Source: Pseudoalteromonas luteoviolacea NCIMB 1944
GTDB taxonomy: Bacteria; Pseudomonadota; Gammaproteobacteria; Enterobacterales; Alteromonadaceae
Direction: 5' to 3'
NCBI RefSeq assembly: GCF_001625565.1
Contig: NZ_AUXS01000015.1
Span: forward strand, 124,001 to 188,000
Length of the DNA stretch: 64,000 bases
Positions 37,033-45,736 of this stretch are shown piece by piece; within the stretch, counting starts at the first letter, position 1; each line of letters begins with the position of its first letter. A program made the translations under genes and the position numbers. Below the pieces are notes generated by a model that saw only the letters and a list, made by a program, of their open reading frames with translations, ran no database searches and had not been told where the DNA came from.

Positions 37033-37977
37033 ATGAACAAGACTGTATTATTTCCAAATGCTGGCCGCAGAGTTGAGTTAATTGAACGTTTTAGAGCTGC
37101 GGCAAAAAAAAGCGACATTCAACTGACCATTATTGGTACAGATATTACAACGGATGCACCAGCACTCCAGTTTTGTGATGTAACTTACATCTTTCCAAGA
37201 GAGCGTAATGAAACGACAGTAGGAAAGTTTAGCGATCTTATTGAAAAGCACAGCATTGATATTGTTGTTTGTACTATTGACCCAGATCTTGAGTTTTTTT
37301 CTAAATACAGAGATCAGCTGTCAAATGTCAATGGGCGTAAAATCAATCTGTTATTATCCGATGCAAATGTTATTAATGCATCTTCAGACAAACGTAAGAC
37401 CGCAAGCTTTTTTGAAAACATTGATGTTCGAACGCCTAAAGTTCTAGATAAACCGACAACTTTCCCTGTATTTGCAAAGCCAAATAATGGAAGTGGTTCA
37501 TTTGGAGCTAAGTTACTTAAAGATGAATCTGAACTTGAGACGTATTTAAAAGAGTTTGGTGAGCATGATCCCATTTTTCAACAGTTTATTTCTGGGACTG
37601 AATACACTATAGACTGTTTTGTAACCGATGAAGGTATAGCGGTCGCTTCTCCTCGAGAGCGCGTCAAGGTCAGAGGTGGTGAGGTAACAGTCAGCAAAAC
37701 GGTCGCACTTCCTGAGTTGGAAGCACAAGCCAAAGAGGTTTTGTTATCAGGTGGTTTTTATGGCCCTGTAACACTTCAGGCAATTGTAGATGAAAAACTA
37801 GGTATCGGTTATTTTATTGAAATAAATGCACGTTTTGGTGGCGGCTCTATTTTATCTATTGAAGCAGGTTTAAATAGCCCGAATTACATACTGTCTGGCA
37901 GTCCAGACTGGTTTAAAGGTTTACGAAGAAACCTCACGATGATGAGGTATGACATGTCGGTGTTTAGTGAAGGTTAA
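37033..37977 (+). CDS. ATP-grasp ligase in the nonulosonate operon
   Basis: A 314-residue ATP-grasp protein resembling carbamoyl-phosphate synthetase and PylC-type ligases. VLFPNAGRRVELIERF forms the N-terminal Rossmann part; the ATP-grasp region runs from about residue 115, with FAKPNNGSGSFGAKLL (ATP loop), QQFISGTEYTID and FIEINARFGGGS (metal ligands E and N). Such enzymes join a carboxylate, through an acyl phosphate, to an amine or other nucleophile. Located between the synthase and PtmE it probably modifies the sugar, perhaps by amide bond at an amino group, but the substrate is unknown. The ATG is preferred over an in-frame TTG four codons upstream. Confidence 0.75.
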   Translation: MNKTVLFPNAGRRVELIERFRAAAKKSDIQLTIIGTDITTDAPALQFCDVTYIFPRERNETTVGKFSDLIEKHSIDIVVCTIDPDLEFFSKYRDQLSNVNGRKINLLLSDANVINASSDKRKTASFFENIDVRTPKVLDKPTTFPVFAKPNNGSGSFGAKLLKDESELETYLKEFGEHDPIFQQFISGTEYTIDCFVTDEGIAVASPRERVKVRGGEVTVSKTVALPELEAQAKEVLLSGGFYGPVTLQAIVDEKLGIGYFIEINARFGGGSILSIEAGLNSPNYILSGSPDWFKGLRRNLTMMRYDMSVFSEG

Positions 37978-37978
37978 G

Positions 37979-38662
37979 ATGAAGAAGCTGGTAATCTTTG
38001 ATTTAGATGACACTATATATGCAGAAAAGCAATATAACTTGGCATGCTATCGTGCGGCTTCCGATAAATTTTACGAAGATTTTAAAGTAGATATATACCC
38101 TTATATTTTTCAGGAGTTTAATCAAGGTAATTACCGTGATTTATTCTCATTGGCAATAAAAGAGGTTGGGGTGGAATGCTCAGAAGACTATATTCGAAAT
38201 GAACTAGTTTCGACTTATAGAAGTTTCCAGCCCGAGTTGACACCTTACAAAGGGTTTGAGCGTCATATCGATAATCTACGTGATAAATATGCATTAGCAA
38301 TCATCACAGATGGACCCCTAGATATTCAGAAGGCAAAAATTAAGGCTTTGGGGATTTCAGAGTACTTTGATGTTATTCTTTGCTCCTCAGAGCTGGGAGC
38401 TGATGTACGCAAACCAAGTGCTCAGCCTTATGAATATGTTTTAAATAAACTAGGTATGTCATACAAAGATAGTGTTTACATTGGTGACAATAAAAAGAAA
38501 GATTTCGTGTATCCAAATAGTTCAGGTATGCATTCTATCCATATATTGAATAAAGTGGAGAATGACAATCTGATCTACGGACGCCAAGACGGTGAAAGTG
38601 CGCAGCATTACTGTGAGTCATATGAAGAGTTGGTAATGTTGTTAGAGTCTATTTTTGAATAA
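37979..38662 (+). CDS. HAD-superfamily phosphatase
   Basis: A 227-residue haloacid dehalogenase-type hydrolase. Motif I is FDLDDTIYAE at about residues 6-15 (nucleophile Asp and DxDxT), motif II AIITDG near 107-112, motif III K with KPSAQP, and motif IV YIGDNKKKDF. The frame is open further upstream, but that part overlaps the ATP-grasp gene; the ATG one base after the previous stop is used. Small-molecule phosphatase activity is expected; its link with the ATP-grasp gene suggests a joint step. Substrate unknown. Confidence 0.78.
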   Translation: MKKLVIFDLDDTIYAEKQYNLACYRAASDKFYEDFKVDIYPYIFQEFNQGNYRDLFSLAIKEVGVECSEDYIRNELVSTYRSFQPELTPYKGFERHIDNLRDKYALAIITDGPLDIQKAKIKALGISEYFDVILCSSELGADVRKPSAQPYEYVLNKLGMSYKDSVYIGDNKKKDFVYPNSSGMHSIHILNKVENDNLIYGRQDGESAQHYCESYEELVMLLESIFE

Positions 38663-38737
38663 TCACGTATTGTAACTAAGTATGCTGAACAAAGTTAAAT
38701 CGCTGAAAAAATCACTAACTAGTGATAGAGAGAGTAT

Positions 38738-39799
38738 ATGAGCCACTGTTGGAAAAACGCATTAATTTTTGAAAATTACACAATCAAGCAAGCCCTTGAA
38801 GTAATAAATAGAGAAGCTTTGCGTATTGCAATTGTTGTTGATGAAGACGGCAAATTAACAGGAATGATCTCAGATGGTGATATTCGCCGAGGTTTACTAG
38901 AGGAAGTAGCGCTGACTGATTTGGTTACTGAAGTAATGAATACTAGCCCAGTAACAGCGATAGAAGGGACGCCTAAGCATCAACTTGTTGCACTAATGCG
39001 TGAAAGAGATATTTTGTCTATACCTTTGCTTGACTCTGAAAATAAAATAGTAGGCCTTGAAACACTACACAGCGCACTTCAAATAGAAAAGCACGACAAC
39101 CCTATCTTTATTATGGCTGGCGGGTTTGGTACGCGGCTTAGACCACTTACAGATAGTTGCCCTAAGCCAATGCTTAGAGTCGGCGGTAAACCTATGCTGG
39201 AAACTTTGATAAATCACTTTAAGGCAAGTGGATTCTATAAGTTTTACATTTCGGTACACTACTTGCCAGAGGTCATCACTGAGTACTTCGGTGATGGCAG
39301 TCAATTTGGTGTAGAAATAACCTACGTTTACGAAGATAAACCATTAGGCACAGGCGGTGCTTTATCACTGTTACCGGATGATATCCCTAAATCTCCCCTT
39401 ATAATGGTTAATGGCGATATCTTAACAAACGTTGATTTCGCAAAAGTTGCGCATTTTCATGAACAAAATAGCGCAGACGCGACAATGTGTGTTAGAGACT
39501 ATGAAATCAAAATACCGTTTGGCGTTATTGAAGGGGAAGGACATACGATTTCGGGCATCGTGGAAAAACCTACCTACCGTTACTTTGTTAATGCTGGGAT
39601 TTATGTGATATCTCATAAAGTGATAGAGTCTCTAAAAGGGAAAAATGAGTATTTGGACATGCCAACACTGTTTGAGTTGAAACAGCAGGAAGGACAGAAA
39701 GTGCTCAAATTCCCAATTCATGAATACTGGTTAGATATAGGCCGACATGACGACTTTAATAAAGCGCAAATTGACATTCACAATTTAGGCCTAGTTTAA
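38738..39799 (+). CDS. ptmE: CBS-domain sugar nucleotidyltransferase, PtmE-like
   Basis: A 353-residue protein with two N-terminal CBS motifs (about residues 10-115, for example TGMISDGDIRRGL) joined to a nucleotidyltransferase domain beginning IMAGGFGTRLRPLT and containing NGDILTNVD and DIGRHDD. C. jejuni PtmE with this architecture makes GDP-GlcN from GlcN-1-P and feeds GDP-GlcNAc to LegB. The CBS pair probably regulates the enzyme by nucleotide binding. It is 75 bases after the HAD gene. Confidence 0.83.
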   Translation: MSHCWKNALIFENYTIKQALEVINREALRIAIVVDEDGKLTGMISDGDIRRGLLEEVALTDLVTEVMNTSPVTAIEGTPKHQLVALMRERDILSIPLLDSENKIVGLETLHSALQIEKHDNPIFIMAGGFGTRLRPLTDSCPKPMLRVGGKPMLETLINHFKASGFYKFYISVHYLPEVITEYFGDGSQFGVEITYVYEDKPLGTGGALSLLPDDIPKSPLIMVNGDILTNVDFAKVAHFHEQNSADATMCVRDYEIKIPFGVIEGEGHTISGIVEKPTYRYFVNAGIYVISHKVIESLKGKNEYLDMPTLFELKQQEGQKVLKFPIHEYWLDIGRHDDFNKAQIDIHNLGLV

Positions 39800-39800
39800 T

Positions 39801-40493
39801 ATGTTGAAAATATTAGCTATTGTACCTGCAAGGGCAGGAAGTAAAAGGCTTCCTAAAAAAAATGTTAGAAAACTCAATGGTACTCCGCTAGTTGGCTACA
39901 CTTTGAATGCCGCAACGGCTTCAAAATATATTAGCCACACTATCGCAACGTCAGATTGCCCAGAGGTTTTAGCGATAGCCAAAGAGTATCCAAACACAAC
40001 TGCATTGCTACGTCCAGATGAACTGGCAAGTGATACCGCGACATCTATTGATGTTGTTAAACATGCTATTGATTATGCGCAAGAGCAAGGTATTGAGTTT
40101 GACACAATTTGCTTATTGCAGCCAACTTCCCCGTTGAGAGATTCGGAAGATATAGATAACGCGATCGAGCTATTTATAGCTAAAAATGCGAAGGGTGTCG
40201 TATCAATGACTGAATGCAGCCACTCACCTTTGTGGGCGACGCCTTTGGAAACTGAGGGGCAGTTTAAGCAATTTTTAAGTACGCTGACGGGAACACGTTC
40301 ACAAGATTTGCCAAAATATTACCAACTGAACGGTGCTATTTACCTCGTTGATAGGGTTATTTTCAAGCAAGAGGGTAAATTGCTTTTTGAACACGAATTT
40401 TATCCTTTCATTATGTCTAGTGAAAACTCAGTCGATATAGATACTGAAATTGATTTTCTAACAGCTGAGTTGATAGTTAAAAATAGAATTTAG
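39801..40493 (+). CDS. legF: CMP-nonulosonate cytidylyltransferase (LegF/NeuA type)
   Basis: A 230-residue cytidylyltransferase that activates the nine-carbon sugar with CTP. The IVPARAGSKRLPKKN motif at the N-terminus binds CTP, and LLQPTSPLR and the final DIDTEIDF (metal-binding Asp pair) complete the family signature. It follows ptmE after one base. It is the last biosynthetic gene of the operon, and a hairpin with a T-rich tail follows. Confidence 0.88.
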   Translation: MLKILAIVPARAGSKRLPKKNVRKLNGTPLVGYTLNAATASKYISHTIATSDCPEVLAIAKEYPNTTALLRPDELASDTATSIDVVKHAIDYAQEQGIEFDTICLLQPTSPLRDSEDIDNAIELFIAKNAKGVVSMTECSHSPLWATPLETEGQFKQFLSTLTGTRSQDLPKYYQLNGAIYLVDRVIFKQEGKLLFEHEFYPFIMSSENSVDIDTEIDFLTAELIVKNRI

Positions 40494-40500
40494 TCTTTAT

Positions 40501-40528
40501 CTAATGCAATTTAGCATTAGTTCTTTTT
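40501..40528 (+). terminator. Terminator-like hairpin between legF and wzy
   Basis: CTAATGC-AATTTA-GCATTAG, a seven-base stem, followed by TTCTTTTT. Low GC makes it moderate in strength; it may reduce rather than stop transcription into wzy. Confidence 0.55.
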
Positions 40529-40607
40529 GTGGGTGCCAACTAACTGCGCTCAAGCCTCTATAAGTAACTACAAGTTAGTTGAGTTTTATTATTCGGATGA
40601 AAAATAT

Positions 40608-41915
40608 ATGCAGTTAAGTGGTATCTATTACCAAAACGCAATTTCAAGGCTGGTATTATTCCTATTTTTCTTTACACCATTTTTATCATTGTTAGTTTAC
40701 AATGCCTTTGGAGTAAAGATTCTAGCCGCAGTACCTGCTTTGCTCAGAGACATGCTGGTATTGCTTTTTGTCGTATTTGGTGTGATTTACAAATTCTTCT
40801 TAGATAGAAGAATTCACTTTACTCTGTTGCTTTTTTTCTTACTAGTTACATCTATCTCTATTTCAATTCTATCTGTAAATTTAAATTCAGTAGGCTTTGA
40901 TGAATTCGTAAGTGTTATTGCTAACAATATTAGACGGTTTATATTCCCGTTTCTAATTTTTTACTTTTTCTTATTTTACTTTAAGTACAAAGATATTAGC
41001 TTACTCGCTAAGTTTATTACGGCGTTTTGGGTTTTTGGCCTTTTTGAGTGGCTTATGCCACTTATGTTTTGGGAAAAAATGGGGCTTTTAGAATACTGGA
41101 ACGAGTATGCCAATTCAGTATCTTCGACTGGTGGAACTCATGATGAACTGCAAGGTTATCCTCGACTATTTACATTTGATACGTATTACTTGATAGGTCA
41201 GAAATCGAGACGATTGATCTCTTTTTATATCGAGCCGACAACGACTGCTGCATTAGCCCAAGCGTCTGTGATTTTTGGGTTGCTGTTCAAAAGAAAAGCG
41301 ATTGTTTGGCTAGCGAGTATTGCTGGTTTTCTGACCTACTCCAAAGGTTTTATTATATTTTTTATTCTTTTAACTCCAATGTTAATTCTGTATAAATATG
41401 TATCTCTACGTTTGCTGAAATTTTATTGTAACATAATTGCCTCTTTGCTCTTTGGTATGTTATTCGCAGGCTTTTTTATCTTTTTAGCATTCCCGCAAAT
41501 TGTTCAGTTCGGATTGTTTGCACATTTAGAAGGGCTGTACGAATATTTCATACACTTTAATATTCTTGGTTACGGCGTTGGTAACGTAGGAAGTTTTAGG
41601 TTTGACTCTATGTGGGGAGGTGTATACCATCGCGTCGGAGTTGAATCTTCACTGGCTAATTTAATATCTCAACTCGGTGTATTGGGCTTCCTCGCTGTTT
41701 ATGGTTTGTTCGTATTTTTCTTAAATAGGGCTATCACAGAAAAAGAGACAATTTATGTCTATTTTGGGGTGATCTTGTATGTATTTGTTTATTCAACAAG
41801 TAATTCATCCACAGGCTACTCAGGCAACTTCCTAATTTATCTACTTGTTGTGATTGTATATAAGTATTCATCTATGAATTCCGTGAAATTGAAGAGAGGG
41901 GAAGAAAATGCCTAA
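40608..41915 (+). CDS. wzy: Wzy-like O-antigen / capsule polymerase
   Basis: A 435-residue, very hydrophobic protein with about ten to twelve transmembrane segments and a long periplasmic loop in the C-terminal half (around FNILGYGVGNVGSF), which is the topology of Wzy polymerases. No sequence-specific signature exists, so the name follows topology plus position between the nonulosonate genes, transferases and a flippase. The frame is open 27 codons upstream from a TTG, but the ATG is preferred because it starts the conserved membrane part. Its DNA is visibly more AT-rich than that of the flanking genes. Confidence 0.72.
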   Translation: MQLSGIYYQNAISRLVLFLFFFTPFLSLLVYNAFGVKILAAVPALLRDMLVLLFVVFGVIYKFFLDRRIHFTLLLFFLLVTSISISILSVNLNSVGFDEFVSVIANNIRRFIFPFLIFYFFLFYFKYKDISLLAKFITAFWVFGLFEWLMPLMFWEKMGLLEYWNEYANSVSSTGGTHDELQGYPRLFTFDTYYLIGQKSRRLISFYIEPTTTAALAQASVIFGLLFKRKAIVWLASIAGFLTYSKGFIIFFILLTPMLILYKYVSLRLLKFYCNIIASLLFGMLFAGFFIFLAFPQIVQFGLFAHLEGLYEYFIHFNILGYGVGNVGSFRFDSMWGGVYHRVGVESSLANLISQLGVLGFLAVYGLFVFFLNRAITEKETIYVYFGVILYVFVYSTSNSSTGYSGNFLIYLLVVIVYKYSSMNSVKLKRGEENA

Positions 41916-43218
41916 GGTTCTGTATTTAGATAATTTTAATAACTTTGACTTTTTTCTTGAGCTTTCTAAGCAGGCGCATGATATTGATATGGATTTCATT
42001 GTTTTTAACAACCTGAAAGATGCGGTGGTTAAAAAAACGGATTCTCAGAGCTTTATCTTAAAAGCAAACATGACAAAAACTCCCAAGTGTAATGCAATTA
42101 CTGATCAAGAATTTCGAATTGCAATAAAAAATGATCGCTTGTTAGGGTTATTACCAGAGAAGTTAAGTTTGAGGTTGATGAAAGGTTATGTAAGTCAGCT
42201 TGAAGAAATCCTCGATGCTAAGCAGTACGACATTGTGTTGGGTGAAATATCTTGGGCGCTGGAATATTTAGCATTTTTGTTGTGCGAGAGAAAAGGGATT
42301 AAATACAGGCATCTATTAAATTTACCTCTACCTGAAGTGAAAGCAGTGGCGTTTGATGCAGACCATAGTATGGCAAGCTTAAAAGAATGTGCGAATTGTG
42401 CATCTGACTCTTCATTTGAAATTAGTTATCAAAGCATGTGTGTACGCGTAAAAGAATGTTTTGAAAAAGGCAATATTCCAATGAATTATAAACCACTCAT
42501 TTCGAGTGACTATAGAGAGTGGAAACCTCTTTGGTGGCTGAGTGCGCTTTCATACCATTCTAACAAGAGAACATATGCGCCTTTATATGAGAAAAGAGCG
42601 GTATCATTGAAAGAAGCTTTGAACGTTTCCAACAAAAAAGTGCTTTATTTTCCTCTTCATGTTCAGCCTGAGTCTACGCCAGATTATGTATCGCCTTATT
42701 ACAGTGATCAGTTTGAGTTAATAGCAAGGGTGAGTGAACAGCTTGGTGACGAGTTTGTGATACTTGTAAAAGAGCATCCAAATAAGTTTTCTCCGAGATC
42801 TGTTAAAGGGTTTGAACGGCTTATGAGAATTAAGAATGTTATATTCTTGTCGTTATCTGAAAATGCAAAAGATATTATGGAAAAAGCCGATCTAGTGCTC
42901 ACTATAGCTGGTACAAGTTGCTTGGAAGCGGTCAATATGCGCAAACCTTCAGTTGCTTTCTCCAATATCTATTACACAGATCTGCCGGGTGTCTTCGACG
43001 GCAGACAAGCACTAGAGAAAAATCAGCTAAAATTATTGCTTGAAACTGCGCTAGAACACACTGAATTCAGTGACAATGCCAATGGCCTTGTTGAAGAGTT
43101 TGGTGTAACAGGCTTTGTGCACGATCCAGCTTTATTTCCGGAGTTATTTGAAAGCCAAAATCTCAAAGCCGTAGAAGACCTCATCGTTCACCTGTGTGAA
43201 AATAGGGTTGATTCTTGA
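41908..43218 (+). CDS. GT-B transferase with KEHP motif, possible nonulosonate transferase
   Basis: A 436-residue soluble protein that I do not recognise as a named enzyme. The C-terminal half has VLYFPLHVQPE, VILVKEHPNKF and TIAGTSCLEAV, the pattern of capsule-synthesis/Kdo-type and sialyltransferase-like GT-B proteins, in which an HP motif and a Ser/Thr-rich motif bind the CMP-sugar. The N-terminal half (about 1-200) shows no clear signature. It overlaps wzy by eight bases and wzx by four, so it belongs to the same unit and could add the CMP-activated nonulosonate. This is inferred from motif and context. Confidence 0.55.
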   Translation: MPKVLYLDNFNNFDFFLELSKQAHDIDMDFIVFNNLKDAVVKKTDSQSFILKANMTKTPKCNAITDQEFRIAIKNDRLLGLLPEKLSLRLMKGYVSQLEEILDAKQYDIVLGEISWALEYLAFLLCERKGIKYRHLLNLPLPEVKAVAFDADHSMASLKECANCASDSSFEISYQSMCVRVKECFEKGNIPMNYKPLISSDYREWKPLWWLSALSYHSNKRTYAPLYEKRAVSLKEALNVSNKKVLYFPLHVQPESTPDYVSPYYSDQFELIARVSEQLGDEFVILVKEHPNKFSPRSVKGFERLMRIKNVIFLSLSENAKDIMEKADLVLTIAGTSCLEAVNMRKPSVAFSNIYYTDLPGVFDGRQALEKNQLKLLLETALEHTEFSDNANGLVEEFGVTGFVHDPALFPELFESQNLKAVEDLIVHLCENRVDS

Positions 43219-44453
43219 AAAAAGCAATAAGTGGTGTCCTTGGTATCAAGGTTTTAAATCAGTTGTGTGCATTTTTGGTATCTATCGGAATTGCACGATT
43301 TTACGGTGAGTATCAGCTGGGTCAATTTGCTTTGTTTACGACACTGGCTATGGTGTTTTGTATCGTTTCTTCTCTCGGAAGTAATGTTTATTTACAGCGA
43401 GAGCTTTCGGGGGAATCTTTAGAGCAGAGTAAGAACTTGCTGGTGCAGGCTTGCTTATTTCGGGCACTTAATACCGGTATTTTGATTATTTTAGCGGGTT
43501 TATTTAATGCCGTAACAGCCTCTTTTGAATGGGGTCAATTTGCCGTATTCTTTGCTGTTTTATTTTTCTTTCAGTTTCTTAATTTTGCTGCTTATATACT
43601 TAAATCTCAAAGTAAATTTGTCGTCTCAGAATTGCTTGAGTGGGGCGTATTCAGGCTCGGTATTGTTATTGGCTTTATTGCATCGTTGCTTTACCTAAAT
43701 GCTGACATCATTTACATATCATTATTGGGCATACTGGCACTGACTAGCTGCTTTGTAATTTACAAAGGTCAGTTACAACTGGGGTTGGAACCAACAAACT
43801 TTACTTTTGATTTCGAGAAAGTAAAAACAATCGCAATCGGATCACTACCATTTTTAGTAACACAGATCTCCGCATTATTACTAATTTACACTGATACATT
43901 ATTTATCGCGGCCTTGCTTGGTTATGAACAGCTGGCTTATTACGATGTATGTTATAAATTGGCGGCAGTGGTGCTATTTTTAAATGCCTCTATCACATCT
44001 GTCATTTCTACCAGAATTAGCCAGCTTTATAAGGCAGGAGAGCTAAGCTCTGTACACAACTTGGTTAAAAAAGTTTGTGGTTATGCGTCACTTGCTGCAA
44101 TTGTTGGCTTTTTTGTAGCCATTGCACTATCTAAATTTGCATTAGGCTTATGGGGAGAGGAATTTATACAGTATAATGATCTGTTTATGCTGTTATTGGT
44201 AGGAATTCTCTTGCAATTTGCACTGAGCGCAACGTCGACGTACCTTTCTATGTCAAGCAGAGCAAAATTGTGTGCTAAAATTACGCTTTTGTTTGGTACG
44301 GTGAACTTATTGCTTAATCCATTGTTAATCTCAAAATTTGGGCTTATTGGTGCTGCTGTTGCAACGCTATCAGCTCAGGTGGCAATAACGTTATCATGTG
44401 CATATTTCTATTTAAAACAGCGCAAGGCTGAGCTACTCACTGTGGGTAAATAA
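43215..44453 (+). CDS. wzx: Wzx-like oligosaccharide flippase
   Basis: A 412-residue polytopic protein of the MATE/PST (polysaccharide transport) group with about twelve transmembrane segments, which flips undecaprenyl-linked repeat units across the inner membrane. The N-terminal KAISGVLGIKVLNQLCAFLV and IARFYGEYQLGQFAL fit Wzx proteins. The start codon is TTG overlapping the previous stop by four bases, with AGGG seven bases before it; no ATG lies nearby in frame before the first helix. Confidence 0.78.
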   Translation: MKKAISGVLGIKVLNQLCAFLVSIGIARFYGEYQLGQFALFTTLAMVFCIVSSLGSNVYLQRELSGESLEQSKNLLVQACLFRALNTGILIILAGLFNAVTASFEWGQFAVFFAVLFFFQFLNFAAYILKSQSKFVVSELLEWGVFRLGIVIGFIASLLYLNADIIYISLLGILALTSCFVIYKGQLQLGLEPTNFTFDFEKVKTIAIGSLPFLVTQISALLLIYTDTLFIAALLGYEQLAYYDVCYKLAAVVLFLNASITSVISTRISQLYKAGELSSVHNLVKKVCGYASLAAIVGFFVAIALSKFALGLWGEEFIQYNDLFMLLLVGILLQFALSATSTYLSMSSRAKLCAKITLLFGTVNLLLNPLLISKFGLIGAAVATLSAQVAITLSCAYFYLKQRKAELLTVGK

Positions 44454-44495
44454 GCTCGTCTGCGAATTCGATAGTTTTGTTAAATAAATATTTGC

Positions 44496-44531
44496 GTGGC
44501 TACTTTAGGTGTTTGCATTGAAGGTAGCTAC
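44496..44531 (+). other. Hairpin between wzx and the GT4 gene
   Basis: An 11-base stem with two G-T wobbles (44496-44506 with 44521-44531) and a 14-base loop, ending 17 bases before the next ATG. No T-run follows, so it is not a classical terminator; it may affect translation of the GT4 gene. Confidence 0.3.
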
Positions 44532-44548
44532 AAACCTATGGTTTCCTA

Positions 44549-45715
44549 ATGAAAAAAATGTTGTTTATCAGCCCGCGTGAACCGGTCAATGTAGCAGGCG
44601 GCGGGTTATATAAGACTAAAAGGCTACTGGCTTATTTTCGCGAAAAGTTTCACGTCAAAGAGTTTTATCTAACTGAATCAAGCTCTGTTAGTCAAGAAAA
44701 CATATATCAAGTTAAAATCAATGATAAGAAGTACCAGCCGACGCTCGCAAACTTGATTGGAAGCTATATAGAGGGTGTCCCGTTATCTGTGTATAGAAAC
44801 ACACCTGAAGATTTTGATAGTAGGCGATTTAACGAGCTGGCGAGCTGGGCCGATATCATTTTTGTTGATCACTTCTTTATGTATCAGTTCGTACCAGACT
44901 CTTTTGCTGGTAAAATTATATTTCACGAGCATAATGCGGAATTTAATATTTGGGAAAGGCGCGCTTCAATTGAGGGGAATATTCTCAAGTCTTTATTACT
45001 AAAGCGTGAAGCCAAACGTGTTTTCCAATATGAGAAAAAAAGTGCATTGGCATCTGATCTAGTATTCGCTGCGCCAAATGATATTGCCTGCTTGAAGGAT
45101 GCTGGCTGTGATACAGCTCGTTTTGCGACAACTTATCACTTAGGTGAAGATAGCCTATTGAATACAGCGTTAAACAACTTCCATGGTCTTGAGAATAACT
45201 TGGTGTTTCTCGGCGGGTTAGATTGGGAGCCAAACTTTAATGGTGTGTTGTGGTTCTTAGAAAATTGCTGGGATACTCTACGTAGTGAAACGAATGGTGA
45301 AGTTAAGCTACATTTAATTGGTAAAATTAGTGAGCAGCAAAAAGTTCAATTGTCAGAGTATTCAGGTGTAGTGTGTTTAGGCTTTGTTGATGATCTCAAT
45401 GATGCATTGTCTCAAGCTAAGGTGTTTATATGCCCATTGCAGTTTGGCAGTGGAATGAAAGTTAAAAATATAACCGCTTGTTATAAAGGGCTGCCTGTTG
45501 TAACGACCTCTATCGGAGCTGAAAGCATTGAGTTTGTGGATGGTGAGAATTGTCTAATTGCGGATCAGCCAAGAGAGTTTGTTGATGCTATTCGTTCTTT
45601 GCTAGACAGCAATGAATTATGTGCTGAGATCGGCGCCAATGCTAGGGCAATGTCAGAGAAACAGTATTCTTGGGAAGAAATGCTAAACAGCATGTATCTT
45701 GAGATAATTAAATAA
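44549..45715 (+). CDS. GT4-family glycosyltransferase
   Basis: A 388-residue retaining glycosyltransferase with a GT-B fold. IIFHEHNAEFNIWERRA in the N-terminal domain and FICPLQFGSGMKVKNITA in the C-terminal domain (nucleotide-sugar binding) mark GT4, resembling Wcf/ExpE7-type enzymes. Donor and acceptor are not readable from sequence. The ManC and ManB genes nearby make GDP-mannose a possible donor. It starts 95 bases after wzx. Confidence 0.75.
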   Translation: MKKMLFISPREPVNVAGGGLYKTKRLLAYFREKFHVKEFYLTESSSVSQENIYQVKINDKKYQPTLANLIGSYIEGVPLSVYRNTPEDFDSRRFNELASWADIIFVDHFFMYQFVPDSFAGKIIFHEHNAEFNIWERRASIEGNILKSLLLKREAKRVFQYEKKSALASDLVFAAPNDIACLKDAGCDTARFATTYHLGEDSLLNTALNNFHGLENNLVFLGGLDWEPNFNGVLWFLENCWDTLRSETNGEVKLHLIGKISEQQKVQLSEYSGVVCLGFVDDLNDALSQAKVFICPLQFGSGMKVKNITACYKGLPVVTTSIGAESIEFVDGENCLIADQPREFVDAIRSLLDSNELCAEIGANARAMSEKQYSWEEMLNSMYLEIIK

Positions 45716-45736
45716 AAGGTTTGTAGAGTTAAATTC

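Noticed and set aside
32520-40493. Pseudaminic acid rather than legionaminic acid pathway
   Set aside because: PseG/PseH/PseI-type genes are missing; PtmE with CBS domains and a NeuC-type hydrolysing epimerase favour the legionaminate route.
40527-40607. TTG-started extension of wzy
   Set aside because: Polar 27-residue extension begins within the T-rich tail of a hairpin; the ATG at 40608 begins the membrane protein.
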